Source: Rotaria sp. Silwood1
Taxonomy: Eukaryota > Rotifera > Eurotatoria > Philodinida > Philodinidae
Assembly: GCA_905250075.1 (NCBI GenBank)
Contig: CAJNOP010000024.1
Coordinates: 554,508 to 618,507 of the forward strand
Reading direction: 5' to 3'
DNA: 64,000 nucleotides
The notes below the pieces were generated by a model. The model was not told the origin of the DNA, ran no database searches, and saw nothing but the letters and a program-made list of their open reading frames with translations. Below are positions 62,540 to 64,000 of the stretch, in pieces. The position numbers were made by a program, and so were the translations under genes. Position 1 is the stretch's first letter. Every line of letters begins with the position of its first letter.

Positions 62540-64000
62540 TTTAAGTGTTAAGTAATTTTAAATAAAGCCTAAGTAAAAAATTAAATTTTTGCTAGGTAAT
62601 TTATTGAAAAACATTATAAGTAAAAAAGTGTTTTTGTTAAGTTTTTTATTTAAATTCTAAGTAAAACAGTTTGATTTTCTTAGTAAAATATTGTAAATCG
62701 CTAAGTAAATATATAATTTTTGTTAAGTAAAATGACATGAATATCTAAGTAAAAAAGTTGTTTGCACAGTTATTGTATCAATAGAGTTTTTGTTGTTTTT
62801 CCTAGTCGTTTTTGTTTTCTTTTTTTATCGAAAAGTATATCCTTTGCTGATAGAGATGTTTTACAACACTTCAACCTAATAGCTATGCCTAAAATATTTT
62901 TACAAATATATTTTTTGAAGAAGCTTGTACAATCGCAAAGTCGATTTTTTTCATTTCGACATGCTGCTATAGTTTAGCTTTTTAATTCAATGTAAACTCT
63001 CAATGACAGATCACCAGAAGTATATAAGAAAACGAGGGGAAGAGCGTACCAAAAAGGGCTAGACAGAAGAGAAGTATCGAGAAAGCAATACAAATCTTAT
63101 GTAAAAGAAATAGCAAGAGAAAAACAAACAGGATTGTACTAGAACATGTTCTAAGAAAACAGGCACCTACATCAGAACGAAAAAAATCTATAAGTGATAT
63201 ATATGTGTGTCAGCATCCAGTGTTGGATTCACTTCAATATTAGATCGGCCTAGGTCAATCTTGGGTGCTCACTTTGGGCTGATTTAGCGTCGGATTGAGG
63301 AATTTGTTTTAATTAAAACCTCGGCTACTCTCAAGAGAGATGTTAGATCGAAATTCTTGTTGACAAATGGCCTTGCAGCAATGATACTCTAGAAAATACA
63401 ATAGTCGATATACAAATTTAAGTAACATTCGTGAACCTCTACGTAAACCTCTATAGAAGAACAGTTTTTTTAGGAAAACTATCCATTAGAGTTCAAATTC
63501 GAAAATAGGTTCTACATGGATGATTTTAATATATGAAGTACCATTGCTCCAACATAGTTCATCAACGAGAATTTCAATCCAACATATATATTGAGAGTGA
63601 CGAAGGTTTTAATAAAAAAATTTTCTCAATCCAACAATTGTCTAATTTAATGTGAACATCCGAGATTGGCGTGAATTCGAAATTGAATGTTGACATATAT
63701 ATCACGATACCAGTCGAACGATGATAGAAGGAAAGCAAGAGAAAACAATGTATACATGATAGTACTATAAAAAATTTTTCTTCTCTCCGATAATCGTACT
63801 TTACATTTACTGAAAATTACTCAGTAATAATAATTTTTACGTAGCGATTCTATTTTTTTAGTATAATTTCGATTCATTGACTTAACAAACATATTTTTTT
63901 ACTTAGCGATTATCTATCAAACTTACCAAATATTTTTTTTTACTGAGAAACTTTTAATTAACTGAGCTTTCAATGTTTTTACTTAGCATACAATTTTTTT
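62540..64000. mobile_element. Foldback-like element: inverted arrays of CTAAGTAAAA units
   Basis: About ten copies of a (C/T)TAAGTAAA-type unit lie between 62540 and 62760, spaced about 20-25 nt. About nine copies of the reverse complement (TTTTACTTAG type) lie between 63815 and 64000. The core of about 1.05 kb between them holds no recognised ORF. The right array reaches the window edge. Such an arrangement is known from foldback transposons. Confidence 0.65.
62561..62566 (+). promoter_or_regulatory. Possible polyadenylation signal of the TIM-barrel gene
   Basis: AATAAA 136 nt after the stop codon, at the edge of the repeat array. Confidence 0.4.

Noticed and set aside
62762-62977. 71-codon ORF in the core of the foldback-like element
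   Set aside because: Phe-rich, no transposase motif, overlaps repeat edges; not supported as a gene.
1-64000. tRNA, rRNA, telomeric TGTGGG arrays and CRISPR arrays
   Set aside because: Looked for characteristic T-arm motifs, telomere-type tandem repeats and regular spacer-repeat structure; none found.

Overview
The window is nuclear DNA of an animal. It is very AT-rich and its genes are split by many GT-AG introns. Coding segments carry Asn, Gln, Ser and Asp runs. No prokaryotic operons, rRNA, tRNA or CRISPR arrays are visible. The gene set (a USP9X/fat facets deubiquitinase, a liprin-alpha, a PNLDC1-like nuclease, a small cadherin), the introns of about 50 nt, a divergent F-box gene and a secreted TIM-barrel gene of bacterial type together suggest a spiralian. 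A bdelloid rotifer is my best guess; this is an inference, not proven. One run of 100 N (19393-19492) marks a scaffold gap.

Layout. 466-16551, minus strand: most of a USP9X-like ubiquitin hydrolase. I traced 31 exons that stay in frame throughout; the C-terminal exons lie beyond the left edge. 16552-23504: a gene-poor stretch with the gap, a palindrome of about 0.95 kb beside it, a diverged direct duplication and a GC-rich hairpin. 23505-24551, plus: an uninterrupted type II membrane glycosyltransferase-like gene. 26275-31243, plus: a PNLDC1/Trimmer-like 3'-5' exonuclease with all DEDDh residues and a C-terminal membrane anchor, split by a 3.2-kb intron. 33163-46341, plus: liprin-alpha (coiled coils plus three SAM domains), with a second possible first exon at 35478. 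46342-50243: 3' region and a composite inverted-repeat element with a CCGGACCGG-rich core. 50244-53628, plus: an F-box protein with a repeat-bearing intron. 56172-58091, minus: a short cadherin-like membrane protein. 61439-62425, plus: a secreted TIM-barrel protein that is a candidate for horizontal transfer. 62540-64000: an inverted pair of short-repeat arrays resembling a foldback element that runs off the right edge.

The genes do not form a functional cluster. Liprin-alpha, the cadherin-like protein and USP9X homologues all act at cell junctions or synapses in other animals, but their proximity here is probably chance. The least explained parts are the repeats (inverted arrays, palindrome, dispersed hairpin family), the second liprin start exon and the bacterial-type secreted gene. 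All exon boundaries were read by eye from homology, GT/AG signals and reading phase, with no transcript evidence.
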